DNA of 64,000 nucleotides from Nocardia brevicatena NBRC 12119 (GCF_000308495.1 NZ_BAFU01000052.1:92361-156360); one strand, 5' to 3'. Positions 18,405 to 27,619 are shown, numbered from the stretch's first letter. A program made the numbers and translations. Notes: generated by a model not told the origin, from the letters alone.

Positions 18405-19076
18405 GTGGAATCGGAGACATTGATCTTCGCGCTCTGGGGGATCGGGGACCTGTTCGCCCCCGGTCCGACCGAGCATCTGATCGCGGCCGGAGCCGCCTCC
18501 ATCCAGCTCAATATCGCCGATGCCGATGTGGCCGACGCCATGCTGCGTCTCACCACCCTCGACACCCCGATCCAGGCTGTCCTGGTGCTCACCGCGCCGA
18601 CCGGAGTGGATATACCGGCGGTGACATCGGCCCTGGAGCCGGTCACGGAACGGGTCGAGGGCTGGCGTGTGGAGACGTTCGCACCGCTGCCGCCGCCGAC
18701 CATGGGCGTACGCGAGCGGACACCGGGTCTGGCCAATATCGCGTTCCTGCGCCGCCCCGCCGGCCAGCCGTACGAGGAGTGGTTGGATTACTGGCGGAAC
18801 CGGCACACCGAGATCGCGATCGCCACTCAGGCCACGTTCGGCTATGTACAGAACCGGGTCATCGGCCCGGTAACCGCCACCGCGCCGGAAGTGGCCGCCG
18901 TGGTCGAGGAGCTGTTCCCGATCGAAGCGCTCACCGACCCGCACGCCTTCTACGGCAGCGGCGGGGACGAAGCGGAACTCGGTCGCCGGATCGGGAAAAT
19001 GATGCGGAGCGTGGCGGCGTTCGGCGCGGACCGCGATATCGATGTCGTCCCGACCAGCCGCTATCGGCTGCTGTGA
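18405..19076 (+). CDS. EthD-like domain protein
   Basis: The protein has 223 residues from the GTG at 18405, with AAAGGTGG 6 bases upstream. The middle of the protein carries the EthD / dimeric alpha-beta-barrel pattern FLRRPAGQPYEEWLDYWRNRHTE (split here as LRRPAGQPYEEW and YWRNRHTEIA, residues 120-147), followed by FGYVQNRV. EthD-like proteins are small ferredoxin-fold proteins found with oxidative catabolic or polyketide genes, and most have no proven activity. The N-terminal 100 residues appear to be a second, degenerate copy of the same fold. It stands alone, with the decayed CoA-transferase convergent to it. Confidence 0.7.
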   Translation: MESETLIFALWGIGDLFAPGPTEHLIAAGAASIQLNIADADVADAMLRLTTLDTPIQAVLVLTAPTGVDIPAVTSALEPVTERVEGWRVETFAPLPPPTMGVRERTPGLANIAFLRRPAGQPYEEWLDYWRNRHTEIAIATQATFGYVQNRVIGPVTATAPEVAAVVEELFPIEALTDPHAFYGSGGDEAELGRRIGKMMRSVAAFGADRDIDVVPTSRYRLL

Positions 19077-19078
19077 AC

Positions 19079-19862
19079 CCAGGCGGGCTCGTCGCGGCCG
19101 TAGTCGGGAGCGGGAAAAGGTAGTCGGGATATTCGGCCAGTGCGGGCGCGGCGGTGCGGATCCGACCGTGGGCGACCGTGACATCCGAATCCGGCGGCGC
19201 CGGCAGGGGGTGCGCCGGGGTGCGCTCGGGCGCGGCCGGCAACCAGGATGCCGTGCGGGCCAGTGATACGCGCACATCCCGGCCGATCCCGTCGACCATA
19301 CGGGCGGCGAGCGCATCGATGACACCGGCGGCCAATAGATACCCCCGAGGCGTGGTCGAGTGCCTGCGCGGGAGGGGTGACCCTCCACCACGGAGATCCC
19401 GGACGCCGCCGGGACGATACTGTCGAAACCGCGACGCCCGCCCCACGGTCCGGTATCGCCCCATGCGCTCACCCGCCCGTGCACCAGGCCGGGACGGTCG
19501 ACGAGGCCGAGATGTTCGAGTGCGCCCGGCCGGTATCCGGTGACCAGCACGTCCGCGGTATCCCACAGGGTGTCGAAGCGGGCTCGGTCGGTGCGCAGGT
19601 CCAGCAGTGCCGATCGCTTGCCCTGTCCGGTATCGGCGAATTGCCAGGTGATCTCCGGTAGTCCCGGCGGATCGATAGACCGGCAGTGTGGCCGCGAGAT
19701 GTGAACCCGGATCGGGCCAGTACACCGCAGGCGATTCGTCGACGCCGATCCCGTTCTCGTACTCACGTACCAGTCGTGCGCCCGCGTCCACGGTATCGAG
19801 GCTACTGTCCGCAGCGCACACATCGCGACGTGACGGGCCCATACGGGGTAGGTGTCCGTCAC
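19079..19862 (-). pseudogene. CaiB/BaiF-type CoA-transferase, frameshifted
   Basis: Starting from GTG at 19862 (MTDTYPVWARH), the family sequence is spread over two frames. Near 19700-19800 one frame reads TVDAGARLVREYENGIGVDE. From 19660 to 19375 another frame gives QGKRSALLDLRTDRARFDTL, DVLVTGYRPGALEHLGL and RVSAWGDTGPWGGRRGFDSI, which is the CoA-transferase III core. From 19350 onward the first frame returns (GYLLAAGVIDALAARMVDG, VRVSLARTASWL). Two or more small indels therefore disable a gene of roughly 260 codons, shorter than the usual 350-400, so an N-terminal part is probably also missing. The family moves CoA between acyl groups or racemises acyl-CoAs. Confidence 0.75.
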
Positions 19863-19914
19863 GCCAATGCCGAGGGAGTGAACGGGTTACAGCTTGCCGG
19901 CCGGTCGACGCCGG

Positions 19915-20295
19915 TCAGCCGGTCGCGTGCGCGGCGCCGGTTCCGCGCCGTGTCCGCCACACATACCCCGCCCACGACACCACGACACAGGCGGCGACCA
20001 GGAACCGGACGAGACCGAGTGCGCTCTCCGGATAGATGACGCCGGTCAGATAGTGGTCGATGAAGCCCTCGGGCGGCAGGCCCTTCTCTCCGGCCCGCTC
20101 CCGCGCCCAGTTCTCGGCATGGGTGAGCGGGCAGTCGTAGCCGATCACGATCGTCCCGAAACCCCACGCGGCCGCCGCGATATGCAGCCAGAGGGTGCGC
20201 GGCAGACGCCACGCGAGGAAACCGCCGACCACCACATACCCGATGAACATCAGGTGGACGACGGCGATGAGATCGGCCAGGAACCGGTACAACAC
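19915..20295 (-). CDS. DUF2784 integral membrane protein
   Basis: The protein has 126 residues starting MLYRFLADLIAVVHLMF. It has about four hydrophobic helices (residues 4-28, 38-52 and 95-115 are clear) and the DUF2784 signatures LHIAAAAWGFGTIVIGYDCPLT, followed by ENW and GFIDHYL-type segments before the last helix. The family is widespread in bacteria and of unknown function. The gene is complete, with an arginine-rich cytoplasmic tail. Confidence 0.8.
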   Translation of the reverse strand: MLYRFLADLIAVVHLMFIGYVVVGGFLAWRLPRTLWLHIAAAAWGFGTIVIGYDCPLTHAENWARERAGEKGLPPEGFIDHYLTGVIYPESALGLVRFLVAACVVVSWAGYVWRTRRGTGAAHATG

Positions 20296-20349
20296 ATGTT
20301 CAGGGTAAGCCGCCCGGGTTCCGGCGGAACAGCGTTTTCCGCCGCCCTG

Positions 20350-21780
20350 TCACCAGGGGGAGGGGCGGTAATCCTTCAGGAAACATCCGAACAGGTCCAC
20401 CCCCTGTTCGCCGCGGACGATCGGATCGTAGACCCGCGCCGCCCCGTCGACCAGGTCCAGCGGGGCGTGGAAACCTTCCTCGGCCAGCCGCATCTTCGTG
20501 TAATGCGGTCGTTCATCGGTGATCCAGCCGGTGTCCACGGCGGTCATGAGGATGCCGTCGGTTTCGAACATTTCCCGGGCGCTGGTGCGAGTGAGCATGT
20601 TCAGCGCCGCCTTGGCCATATTGGTGTGCGGATGGCCGGGTCCCTTGTATCCGCGGCCGAACTGGCCTTCCATCGCGGATACGTTCACCACGTACTTGCG
20701 TCGCGCCGAGGACGCCGCCAGCGCCGGACGCAGCCGCGACACCAGGATGAACGGCGCGACCGAATTGCACAGTTGCACTTCCAGCAACTCGGTGGGGTCG
20801 ACCTCGCCGACCGTCTGTACCCAGCTGTTGGTGTGCGCCAGGTCCGGGACCAGACCACCCGCGTCGATGGCCACACCGCGGGTGATCCGCTCCGGGGTCG
20901 CCGAGCCCGCGATCAGCGCCAATTCGGCCACCTCGGCCCCGGTCGGGACAGGTTCCAGCGAGGCGGCGAGCGCGCTGGGGTGCGCCTGCGTGGTCTGGCC
21001 GAAGGCGACCGTCTCCGGCAGCGTTCCCGCGGGTAGCGGCGCCGATTCGGCCTCCACCAGCGCGTGGTAGGCGCCGGGGGAGCGGCGCACCGTCTGCGCG
21101 GCATTGTTGATCAGGATGTCGAGCGGTCCCTGGGCGGCGGTGTCATCGGCGAGGGCCACGACCTGCGACGGATCCCGCAGGTCGATACCGACGATCCGCA
21201 GGCGGTGCAGCCAGTCGGCGCTGTCGGACCGGGCGGTGAAACGGCGGATGGCGTCGTTGGGGAAGCGGGTGGTGATGGTGGTGTGTGCGCCGTCGCGCAA
21301 CAGGCGCAGCGCTATGTACATGCCGATTTTCGCGCGCCCGCCGGTGAGCAGGGCACGGCGTCCGGTGAGATCGGTGCGCGCGTCCCGGCGGGCGTGACTC
21401 ATGGTGGCGCAGTCCGGGCACAGCTGGTGGTAGAAGGCGTCGACCCGGGTGTACTTCTCCTTGCAGATGTAGCAGGGGCGTGCCCGCAGCAGTGTGCCCG
21501 CGCCGGCGCCGGTCGCGGTCGACCTGAGGAGGATACCCGCGGTCTCGTCGTCGATCCGGTTGGGAGATCCGGTGGCGGTGGCGGCGACCACGGCACGATC
21601 GGCGGCGGCCACGGCTTGCCGGGCAGCCGTGCGGCGGGCGTTTTTCAGGTGTTTGAACATCCGGCCGACCGCGCGCTGCACCGCCACCGAGTCAGGATGG
21701 TCTTTGTCCAGCCGGCCGGCCTGTTCGAGTACCCGGAGACAGGCGGCGAGGGCATCCGGATCGATCCTGCTATCGGTCAT
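20350..21780 (-). CDS. SDR-family protein with N-terminal zinc ribbon and altered active site
   Basis: The protein has 476 residues from the ATG at 21780. Residues 1-100 are helical and unrecognised. Residues 103-124 form a four-cysteine ribbon (CYIC and CPDC) that should bind zinc. Residues 140-476 are a short-chain dehydrogenase/reductase fold with nucleotide loop TGGRAKIG (146-153) and NNAAQ. The catalytic serine is in NVSAMEG, but where YxxxK is expected the sequence reads HPHTNMAKAAL. The lysine is kept and the tyrosine is replaced by threonine, so the usual proton donor is missing. Similar HTNMAK proteins occur in actinobacteria and eukaryotes. It may be a non-classical reductase or a binding protein. 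The gene is single, with the acyl-CoA dehydrogenase divergent. Confidence 0.8.
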   Translation of the reverse strand: MTDSRIDPDALAACLRVLEQAGRLDKDHPDSVAVQRAVGRMFKHLKNARRTAARQAVAAADRAVVAATATGSPNRIDDETAGILLRSTATGAGAGTLLRARPCYICKEKYTRVDAFYHQLCPDCATMSHARRDARTDLTGRRALLTGGRAKIGMYIALRLLRDGAHTTITTRFPNDAIRRFTARSDSADWLHRLRIVGIDLRDPSQVVALADDTAAQGPLDILINNAAQTVRRSPGAYHALVEAESAPLPAGTLPETVAFGQTTQAHPSALAASLEPVPTGAEVAELALIAGSATPERITRGVAIDAGGLVPDLAHTNSWVQTVGEVDPTELLEVQLCNSVAPFILVSRLRPALAASSARRKYVVNVSAMEGQFGRGYKGPGHPHTNMAKAALNMLTRTSAREMFETDGILMTAVDTGWITDERPHYTKMRLAEEGFHAPLDLVDGAARVYDPIVRGEQGVDLFGCFLKDYRPSPW

Positions 21781-21998
21781 CGGGGGTGTAAAGGTCCTTC
21801 TCGGGCTGGGCGGGCGAAGAGCCCATTCTGTCAAACCGGATCTCGCGGGCGTCCGGTCGGTCCGGCGGCCGGGCGGTCCTGCCGGTGCCGCGTTGCCGCA
21901 GTGGTCCATCCGGCTTGTTGACTTCACGCCAATAGTGGGGGAAAGTCGAAGCCGAACGACCCGGCGAGAGGTATGCCGGGCAGAGCAAGAGGACGGAT

Positions 21999-23144
21999 AT
22001 GGCACGCCCCGCATGGAGTGACGACGAGGTCGAAGCGGTACGAGCAATGGCCCGCGGATTCTTCGACAAGGAAGTCGTCCCGCACGAGGAGAAGTTCGTC
22101 GAGCAGGGCCATCCCGACCGTGACCTGTACCGACGGGCCGGCGAGCTCGGCCTGCTGTGCCCTGCGGTCCCGGAACAGTTCGGCGGAGGAGGCGGCACCT
22201 TCGCCCATGAGGCCGCGATCATCGAGGAACAGGTTCGCGCGGGCGACGGCGCCCTGGGCATCCCGGTACACAATTCGATCATCGCCCCCTACCTCGCCGA
22301 ATTCGGCTCCGAAAACCTCAAACAGCGAGTTCTGCCCAAGGCCGCGAGCGGTGAGATGGTGCTGTCCATCGGTATGACCGAACCCGGCACCGGCTCGGAT
22401 CTACAGAACATCACGACCCGCGCCGTCCGCGAGGGCGACGAGTACGTGATCACCGGTTCGAAGATCTTCATCTCCAACGGCCGGCTCTGCGACGGTATCG
22501 TCATCGCCGCCAAAACCGACCCGGAGAAGGGTGCGGCCGGTGTCTCGCTGCTGTTCGCCGAGGTGAGCGACGACACGCCGGGTTTCACCCGCGGCCGAAT
22601 CCTGTCCAAGATCGGGGGTAAGGGGCAGGACACAGCGGAGTTGTTCTTCGACGGTCTGCGGGTTCCCGCGGCGAACCTGCTCGGGGGCGTCGAAGGGCAG
22701 GGCTTCTACCAGATGATGCAGATGCTGGCCCAAGAACGCCTGGTCACCGCGATCATGGCGGTGGCGATGGCCGAACGCGCGGTGGACCTGACCGTCGAAT
22801 ACACCAAGGGGCGCGAAGCTTTCGGTAAACCGCTGTTCGCCATGCAGAACACCAAGTTCGAGCTCGCCGAATGTGCCACCATCGCCAAGGTGAGCCGCAC
22901 CTTCCTGGACGATTGCATCACCGGACATCTACGCGGAGAACTGGATATTCCCACTGCTGCAATGGCGAAATACTGGCTGACCGATCAACTGGGTATTGTT
23001 GTCGACCGCTGTTTGCAACTGTTCGGCGGATACGGCTATATGACGGAGTACCCGATTTCCCAGCTCTACACCGGCGCCCGCGTGCTGCGCATCCTCGCGG
23101 GCAGCAACGAGGTGATGAAGGATCTCATTGCCCGCTCGCTTTGA
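21999..23144 (+). CDS. Acyl-CoA dehydrogenase (long-chain type)
   Basis: The protein has 381 residues, a normal family length, and the ATG at 21999 is preceded by GAGGAC. It catalyses FAD-dependent alpha,beta-desaturation of acyl-CoA esters in the cytoplasm. FAD/substrate signatures are GMTEPGTGSDLQ (125-136) and the C-terminal LFGGYGYMTEYP with RILAGSNEVMK. The position usually holding the medium-chain catalytic Glu (IYEGT) is Ala here, whereas LAQERL (Glu246) matches the helix-G base of long-chain and isovaleryl types. It shares its end with the TetR gene downstream (17-bp overlap), which probably regulates it together with other targets. Confidence 0.9.
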   Translation: MARPAWSDDEVEAVRAMARGFFDKEVVPHEEKFVEQGHPDRDLYRRAGELGLLCPAVPEQFGGGGGTFAHEAAIIEEQVRAGDGALGIPVHNSIIAPYLAEFGSENLKQRVLPKAASGEMVLSIGMTEPGTGSDLQNITTRAVREGDEYVITGSKIFISNGRLCDGIVIAAKTDPEKGAAGVSLLFAEVSDDTPGFTRGRILSKIGGKGQDTAELFFDGLRVPAANLLGGVEGQGFYQMMQMLAQERLVTAIMAVAMAERAVDLTVEYTKGREAFGKPLFAMQNTKFELAECATIAKVSRTFLDDCITGHLRGELDIPTAAMAKYWLTDQLGIVVDRCLQLFGGYGYMTEYPISQLYTGARVLRILAGSNEVMKDLIARSL

Positions 23145-23829
23145 CACCGACTCCGGGCCCACGCCCACCGGTACTGTGCCCGGTGGGCGTTCGGGTGCTG
23201 CGGCGCGCCGGCGTCGGCTCGAGCCCGACGAACGCCGCGCCGAAATTCTCGCCCAGGCGATCGAGATGTTCGGGGAACGGCCGTACGCGGCCGTGTCCAC
23301 GGCCGAACTGGGCCGGCGGGCCGGAGTGGCCCGCGGGTTGATCAACCACTACTTCGGCAATAAACGCGACCTGTACCTCGCGGTAGTACGCCGGATGGTG
23401 ACCCTGCCCCGCCCCGAGGAGGTGCCGATTCCCACCGGTTCCCCCCGGGAACGGGTGGAAGCCGGCGTGCGGTGGCTGCTGGACACCATCTCCCAACACG
23501 GCAGCACCTGGGTGAAGGTGACCAGCCACGAAGGCGTCGGTAACGACCCGGAGGTACAGCAGATCCTCGACCAGGCCGACGATGCCGCCGCCGATCGGTT
23601 GCTGCTGATGATCGGCCTGTCCGCCGATACGGTGGACCCGCAGCAGTGGGCATCGATGCGGGCCCTGGCCCGCGCCTACGGCGGACTGGTGAAAGCCGCT
23701 GGACGTGAATGGATCACCCGGGGCACGCTGACCCGGGAGCAGGTGCACGTCCTACTGGTGGACATGCTGATGACCCTCGTCGCCGAATCGCTGCCGAAGA
23801 CCGGCACACACCGAACCGGAACCGGGTGA
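23128..23829 (+). CDS. TetR-family transcriptional regulator
   Basis: The protein has up to 233 residues from a TTG at 23128, overlapping the acyl-CoA dehydrogenase by 17 bp, which implies translational coupling. A GTG at 23176 is another possible start. The DNA-binding helix-turn-helix covers residues 40-85 (AEILAQAIEMFGE, then STAELGRRAGVARGLINHYFGNK). The C-terminal ligand domain lacks obvious family-specific signatures. Coupling to the dehydrogenase suggests control of a lipid or acyl-CoA catabolic function by an acyl-CoA-like ligand (inference). Confidence 0.85.
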   Translation: MPARFDTDSGPTPTGTVPGGRSGAAARRRRLEPDERRAEILAQAIEMFGERPYAAVSTAELGRRAGVARGLINHYFGNKRDLYLAVVRRMVTLPRPEEVPIPTGSPRERVEAGVRWLLDTISQHGSTWVKVTSHEGVGNDPEVQQILDQADDAAADRLLLMIGLSADTVDPQQWASMRALARAYGGLVKAAGREWITRGTLTREQVHVLLVDMLMTLVAESLPKTGTHRTGTG

Positions 23830-24009
23830 CCCGCCGCCGGTTTCCGATACCCCACTACGGACTACCAGGACGTGTCGTGTTACGTACGTCTCAGCAACAG
23901 CGACAGCGTTCGCCGGCACCGCCGGATCGATCGGATCTATCCTTCTCGATGTCGGGCGGGTCCCCCGGCGCCATCGAGGCCCCGCGACGGATGGTTGAAG
24001 GGACCTCGA

Positions 24010-24816
24010 ATGGCAGCAAGACAGCGCTGGGCACGCGAGCGCTGGCCGGAACTCGAACCGGGCGAACGGCCGCACCGGCCCGGAGCCGCCCGACGGGTCG
24101 CCGGAGAACCGGTAACCGATGAGGTGACCTACTACGAGGATTCCGCCGAGTGGTTCGACGACACGGACGACGGCGGAAATCGTGATCGGCATCCTGTGGT
24201 CAATCCCTACGCGATCGTCGCCCTGGCCGCGGCCCTGCTGCTGATGTTCCCGGTGGCCGTCGTCTTCGGCCTGCTCGCCTTCGGTCATCCTCGCGGAAAA
24301 CTCATGGCCACCACCGCTGTGCTGCTCGGCGCGGCCGAGGTCGCGGCGGTGGTCGCGCTGATAGTGCTGCCCGGCGCCCCGATCTCGGAGTTGATGTCAC
24401 GGGTCGAGAACCACCTCGCGCAGGGAACCGGCACCGCCGTGTACGAACCGCCGGCGACGTCGACACCGGAGCAGAACGCCGAAGTGCCGATACCCACCGG
24501 TACCGCTACCTCCGAACCACCCGCCGATAGCACGACCGCGACGGAGCAGGCCACCGTCGCGGAATCCGGGGTCTCGTGTCCGCGGGCGGGCCTCATCGGC
24601 ACCACCGCGGCCGGGACCACCCTGCTCTGCCTGAGTGACTCGTCGTCGCGCACCGGTTATCGGTGGACCGGCCCCTATCGGGTCGCCGATGATATCGAGG
24701 AGACCGGCAGCCCCTGTCGTGGTGACGCGACTACCGCACGCACCGTCGACGGCCGCGCCCTGGTTTGTGAGAAAACGAACAGCGGCGGTATCTGGGCCCT
24801 CTGGACCAGCAGATAA
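24010..24816 (+). CDS. DUF4190-like membrane protein with extracytoplasmic domain
   Basis: The protein has 268 residues from the ATG at 24010 (AAGGGA upstream). The N-terminal 62 residues are charged and cytoplasmic. Two adjacent hydrophobic helices (about 65-90 and 98-122, separated by GHPRGKL) match the DUF4190 hairpin. Then follow a Thr/Pro/Glu-rich linker (145-185) and a C-terminal domain (190-268) with four cysteines at regular spacing (VSCPRAG, LLCLSD, SPCRGD, LVCEKT), consistent with two disulfides outside the cell. The domain ends GGIWALWTSR. Function unknown; probably an envelope protein. Confidence 0.8.
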   Translation: MAARQRWARERWPELEPGERPHRPGAARRVAGEPVTDEVTYYEDSAEWFDDTDDGGNRDRHPVVNPYAIVALAAALLLMFPVAVVFGLLAFGHPRGKLMATTAVLLGAAEVAAVVALIVLPGAPISELMSRVENHLAQGTGTAVYEPPATSTPEQNAEVPIPTGTATSEPPADSTTATEQATVAESGVSCPRAGLIGTTAAGTTLLCLSDSSSRTGYRWTGPYRVADDIEETGSPCRGDATTARTVDGRALVCEKTNSGGIWALWTSR

Positions 24817-24831
24817 TCCGACACTGCCCGG

Positions 24832-25842
24832 CTACCCCATCTCCTCGCCGCCGCGGGCGCGGCTGGGCTGGACTCGTGGCGGCTCGTTCGGCATCTTCGG
24901 ATACTGCGGCGGCCACGGAGCGTCCATCAGCCCGGACGCCATATCGCGCTCGGACATCTCCAGCAACGGTTCGATGGACTGCGGTGGCCGATCCGCCCAC
25001 GGATCACCGTGTACGGCCAGCCATGCGGGCACGGTGGCGATGGTGAGTTCATCGGGCACCACGGTGTCCAGATCCGACCAGGCCATCGGCGTCGACACCT
25101 GCGCGCCCACCTTGGGGCGTACGCACCACGCCCCGAACACGGTCTTGTGTGGGGCGTTCTGGTTGTAGTCGACGAAAACCCGTCGCCCCCGCTCCTCTTT
25201 CCACCAGTGGGCGGTGATCTCGTCCGGATATCGACGCTCCAGCTCGCGGGCCAGCGCCACCGCCGCGGCGCGGACCTGATAGCCGTCCCAGCGCGGTTCC
25301 AGCGCGGCGAAGATGTGCAGACCGCGCGAGCCGGAGGTTTTCACCCAGGTGGCGATCCCGAGTTCGGCACACAGCTGTCGGGTACGCACCGCGGCCGTGC
25401 GCAGTTCGTCGAAGCCGATTCCCGGTGAGGGGTCCAGATCGATGCGCAATTCGTCGGCGATACGCATATCCGAGACCCGGTTGGGCCAGACGTGGAAACC
25501 GAGACAGCCCTGGCTTACCGCCCACAGGATATGGGCGAGGTCGTGGGCCACCAACGCGTCGCCCGTGGTGCCGTTGGGGGTGGAGACCTGGACGGTGTGC
25601 AGCCAGTCCGGCGCCGATTTCGGCACCCGTTTCTGGAACCACGACTTCCCCGACGCGCCGTCGGGGTAGCGCTCCAACATCAGCGGACGGTCGCGGATGG
25701 CGCGCAGCAGCGGTTCCGCCACGGCCTGGTAGTAGCGCACCAGGTCCAATTTAGTTTCGCCGCGGCGGGAGAAATACACCTTCGACGGATTGCCGATGGT
25801 CAGCGAACGCCCGGACACCTCGATCTCGATCGATTCACTCAC
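24832..25842 (-). CDS. LigD-type DNA polymerase/primase (PolD1/Prim-PolC-like)
   Basis: The protein has 336 residues, the stand-alone form of the polymerase domain of LigD. It starts with NPSKVYFSRRGETKLDLVRY-type sequence and contains the archaeo-eukaryotic primase catalytic motif RIDLDPSPG (metal-binding Asp pair), the histidine-bearing KTSGSRGLHIF and the nucleotide-binding VFVDYNQNAPHKT. The family adds ribo- or deoxynucleotides to fill gaps and extend primers. Its ATG overlaps the end of the upstream ligase gene by 4 bp (25839-25842). In mycobacteria the equivalent pair works in gap repair / base excision repair, distinct from the LigD-Ku end-joining route. No nuclease domain or ku gene is present here. 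Confidence 0.92.
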   Translation of the reverse strand: MSESIEIEVSGRSLTIGNPSKVYFSRRGETKLDLVRYYQAVAEPLLRAIRDRPLMLERYPDGASGKSWFQKRVPKSAPDWLHTVQVSTPNGTTGDALVAHDLAHILWAVSQGCLGFHVWPNRVSDMRIADELRIDLDPSPGIGFDELRTAAVRTRQLCAELGIATWVKTSGSRGLHIFAALEPRWDGYQVRAAAVALARELERRYPDEITAHWWKEERGRRVFVDYNQNAPHKTVFGAWCVRPKVGAQVSTPMAWSDLDTVVPDELTIATVPAWLAVHGDPWADRPPQSIEPLLEMSERDMASGLMDAPWPPQYPKMPNEPPRVQPSRARGGEEMG

Positions 25843-26924
25843 CGTGCCACCTCGACGCCGAAGATCTCGGCCAGTTCGGCCGGCGCGGCCTCCTCGAGCT
25901 GGGCGTAGGTGCAGGAGGCGGGGGTGCGGTCGGTCCGGAACCGGACCAGGCGGCCGCCGTGGCGCAACCGCCCCGACTGCAGATGCTCGTAGCGCACCTC
26001 GGCCACCAGCTCCGGTCGCAGTGCCTCCCAGGACAGATCCTTGCCCCCGGTCCAGCGGCTGATCCCGCCCGGCATCTTCCCCTCGGCCCGCACCTGCGCG
26101 GCCGCATCCGCCCAGTCTCGCCAGGGGTGGCCGTCCAGGGCGTTCTCCCGATACGGCGCCAGCTCACCGATCAGCTCCACGCGCCGGGCGGCGGTGAAAC
26201 TGCTGGCCACCCCCACGTGATGCAGATTGCCCGTGTCATCGTAAAGGCCCAGCAGCAGCGACCCCACCCCTTTGCCGTCCTTGTGCCAACGGAAACCGGC
26301 GACCACACAGTCGGCGGTGCGCTCGTGTTTCACCTTGAGCATCACCCGCCGGTCCTGTTCGTACGGCAAATCGTTGGCCTTCACCATCACCCCGTCGAAT
26401 CCGGCGCCCTCGAACCGGGTGAACCAGTCCTGGGCGATATCGGGATCTTGGGTGAGCGGGGTGAGATGCAACCGGGCGAACGCGGTGTCCAGGATGGGTT
26501 CCAACAGCCGGCGGCGTTCGAGGAACGGCGTCTCGGTGAGGTCCCGATCACCCAAGGCGAGCAGATCGAACGCTACGAAACTCGCCGGTGTCTCGGCGGC
26601 CAGTTTCGTCACCCGCGAGGCCGCCGGATGCAAGCGCAGTTGGAGGGTGTCGAAATCCAGTCCGGTCTCGGTGACGACGACGATCTCGCCATCGACCACA
26701 CACCGTTGCGGCAACGCTTGCCGCAATAGGTCGGCGACCTCGGGGAAATACCTGGTCAGCGGACGGTCGTTGCGGGAACCGAGTTCGACCTCGTCACCGT
26801 CGCGGAACACCACGCAGCGGAACCCGTCCCATTTGGGTTCATAGCTCAGGCCGGCGCCCCGCGGAATCGACGACACGGATTTCGCCAGCATCGGGCGCAC
26901 GGGCGGCATCACCGGTAGGTCCAC
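25839..26924 (-). CDS. ligC: ATP-dependent DNA ligase C
   Basis: The protein has 361 residues with the standard two-domain ATP-dependent ligase core. Lys31 in motif I (KWDGFR) is the adenylated residue. Motif III (FVAFDLLAL), motif IV (FDGVMVKAN) and motif V (MLKVKHERTADCVV) follow, and the OB-fold carries LLLGLYDD and WEALRPELVAEVRYEH. Its length and lack of extra domains match mycobacterial LigC rather than LigD or LigB. It is the first gene of a two-gene unit with the LigD-like polymerase (4-bp overlap), so ligase and gap-filling enzyme are made together. It seals nicks using ATP in the cytoplasm. Confidence 0.93.
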   Translation of the reverse strand: MDLPVMPPVRPMLAKSVSSIPRGAGLSYEPKWDGFRCVVFRDGDEVELGSRNDRPLTRYFPEVADLLRQALPQRCVVDGEIVVVTETGLDFDTLQLRLHPAASRVTKLAAETPASFVAFDLLALGDRDLTETPFLERRRLLEPILDTAFARLHLTPLTQDPDIAQDWFTRFEGAGFDGVMVKANDLPYEQDRRVMLKVKHERTADCVVAGFRWHKDGKGVGSLLLGLYDDTGNLHHVGVASSFTAARRVELIGELAPYRENALDGHPWRDWADAAAQVRAEGKMPGGISRWTGGKDLSWEALRPELVAEVRYEHLQSGRLRHGGRLVRFRTDRTPASCTYAQLEEAAPAELAEIFGVEVAR

Positions 26925-27052
26925 ACGATCCTCCTCGGTCGGGTCCTCACCGATATCGACGCCGTTGTCGCCGCCGATTCATCGGTGCCAGGATCGTATG
27001 CGGGACCGCCGACACCCCGGCGTGTCCGCCCCGAACAACCGGAGGCACCGGC

Positions 27053-27451
27053 TCAGCGGTCGAGCCAGCCCTGCTCGTCGGCGAATTCGGTGAGACGCTC
27101 TCGGATGGTGACGATCTCCCCCGCTGTGAGCGCGGGCGAGGCGTCCAACAACAGTTCGGTGATCAGCCGAGTGTGTTCGGCCGCGGTGAGCCGTCCGTCA
27201 CCGCGGTCTCGATTCCGCGACCGCCCACCGGTTCCGGTATGCGAACCGCCCACTGCGCTGAGATTGACCGCCTTCGGCCCGCGATCGCCTTCGGTGACCT
27301 CGAATTCGAACATCCGGCCCTGTCGCAGTTCGTCTTCGTCGAGGCCTATATCGTTGACATGAACGAAGACGTCGGGGCCGCCGTCCTCGGGGCGGATGAA
27401 TCCGAACCCCCGCGATCCGTCGAACGACACCAATTTCCCGATGGACACCAC
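27053..27451 (-). CDS. Cold-shock-domain protein with C-terminal extension
   Basis: A nucleic-acid chaperone of 132 residues from the GTG at 27451, preceded by GAGGAG. An upstream ATG would add a poorly conserved leader, and the next codon (27448) is also GTG. Residues 3-65 are the cold-shock domain, with RNP1 (SRGFGFIRPED) and RNP2 (DVFVHVNDI). Residues 70-90 are a Gly/Arg/Asn-rich linker and residues 95-132 form a helical tail of unknown role (LITELLLDASPALT, ERLTEFADEQGW). This long form occurs in several actinobacteria as a paralogue beside the 67-residue CspA type. Single gene. Confidence 0.88.
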   Translation of the reverse strand: MVSIGKLVSFDGSRGFGFIRPEDGGPDVFVHVNDIGLDEDELRQGRMFEFEVTEGDRGPKAVNLSAVGGSHTGTGGRSRNRDRGDGRLTAAEHTRLITELLLDASPALTAGEIVTIRERLTEFADEQGWLDR

Positions 27452-27619
27452 ACCCGCTCCTCGCGCCGACGCTATGGCCACTCTAGCTCCGACCGCGCCC
27501 ATCATCGAGGGAAGCGACTTGTATCGGGTGGGAAACCGCCGGCCGTGATTCCGGTCACCGCGGCAGCCGTATCGGCCGATGACCGGATCACGCTGTGCCG
27601 CATGGTTTTTCGGTCCGGA

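Noticed and set aside
17673-19862. 729-codon minus-strand frame spanning three genes
   Set aside because: Only its first part matches a family (CoA-transferase); the rest is antisense to the EthD-like and lipoprotein genes.
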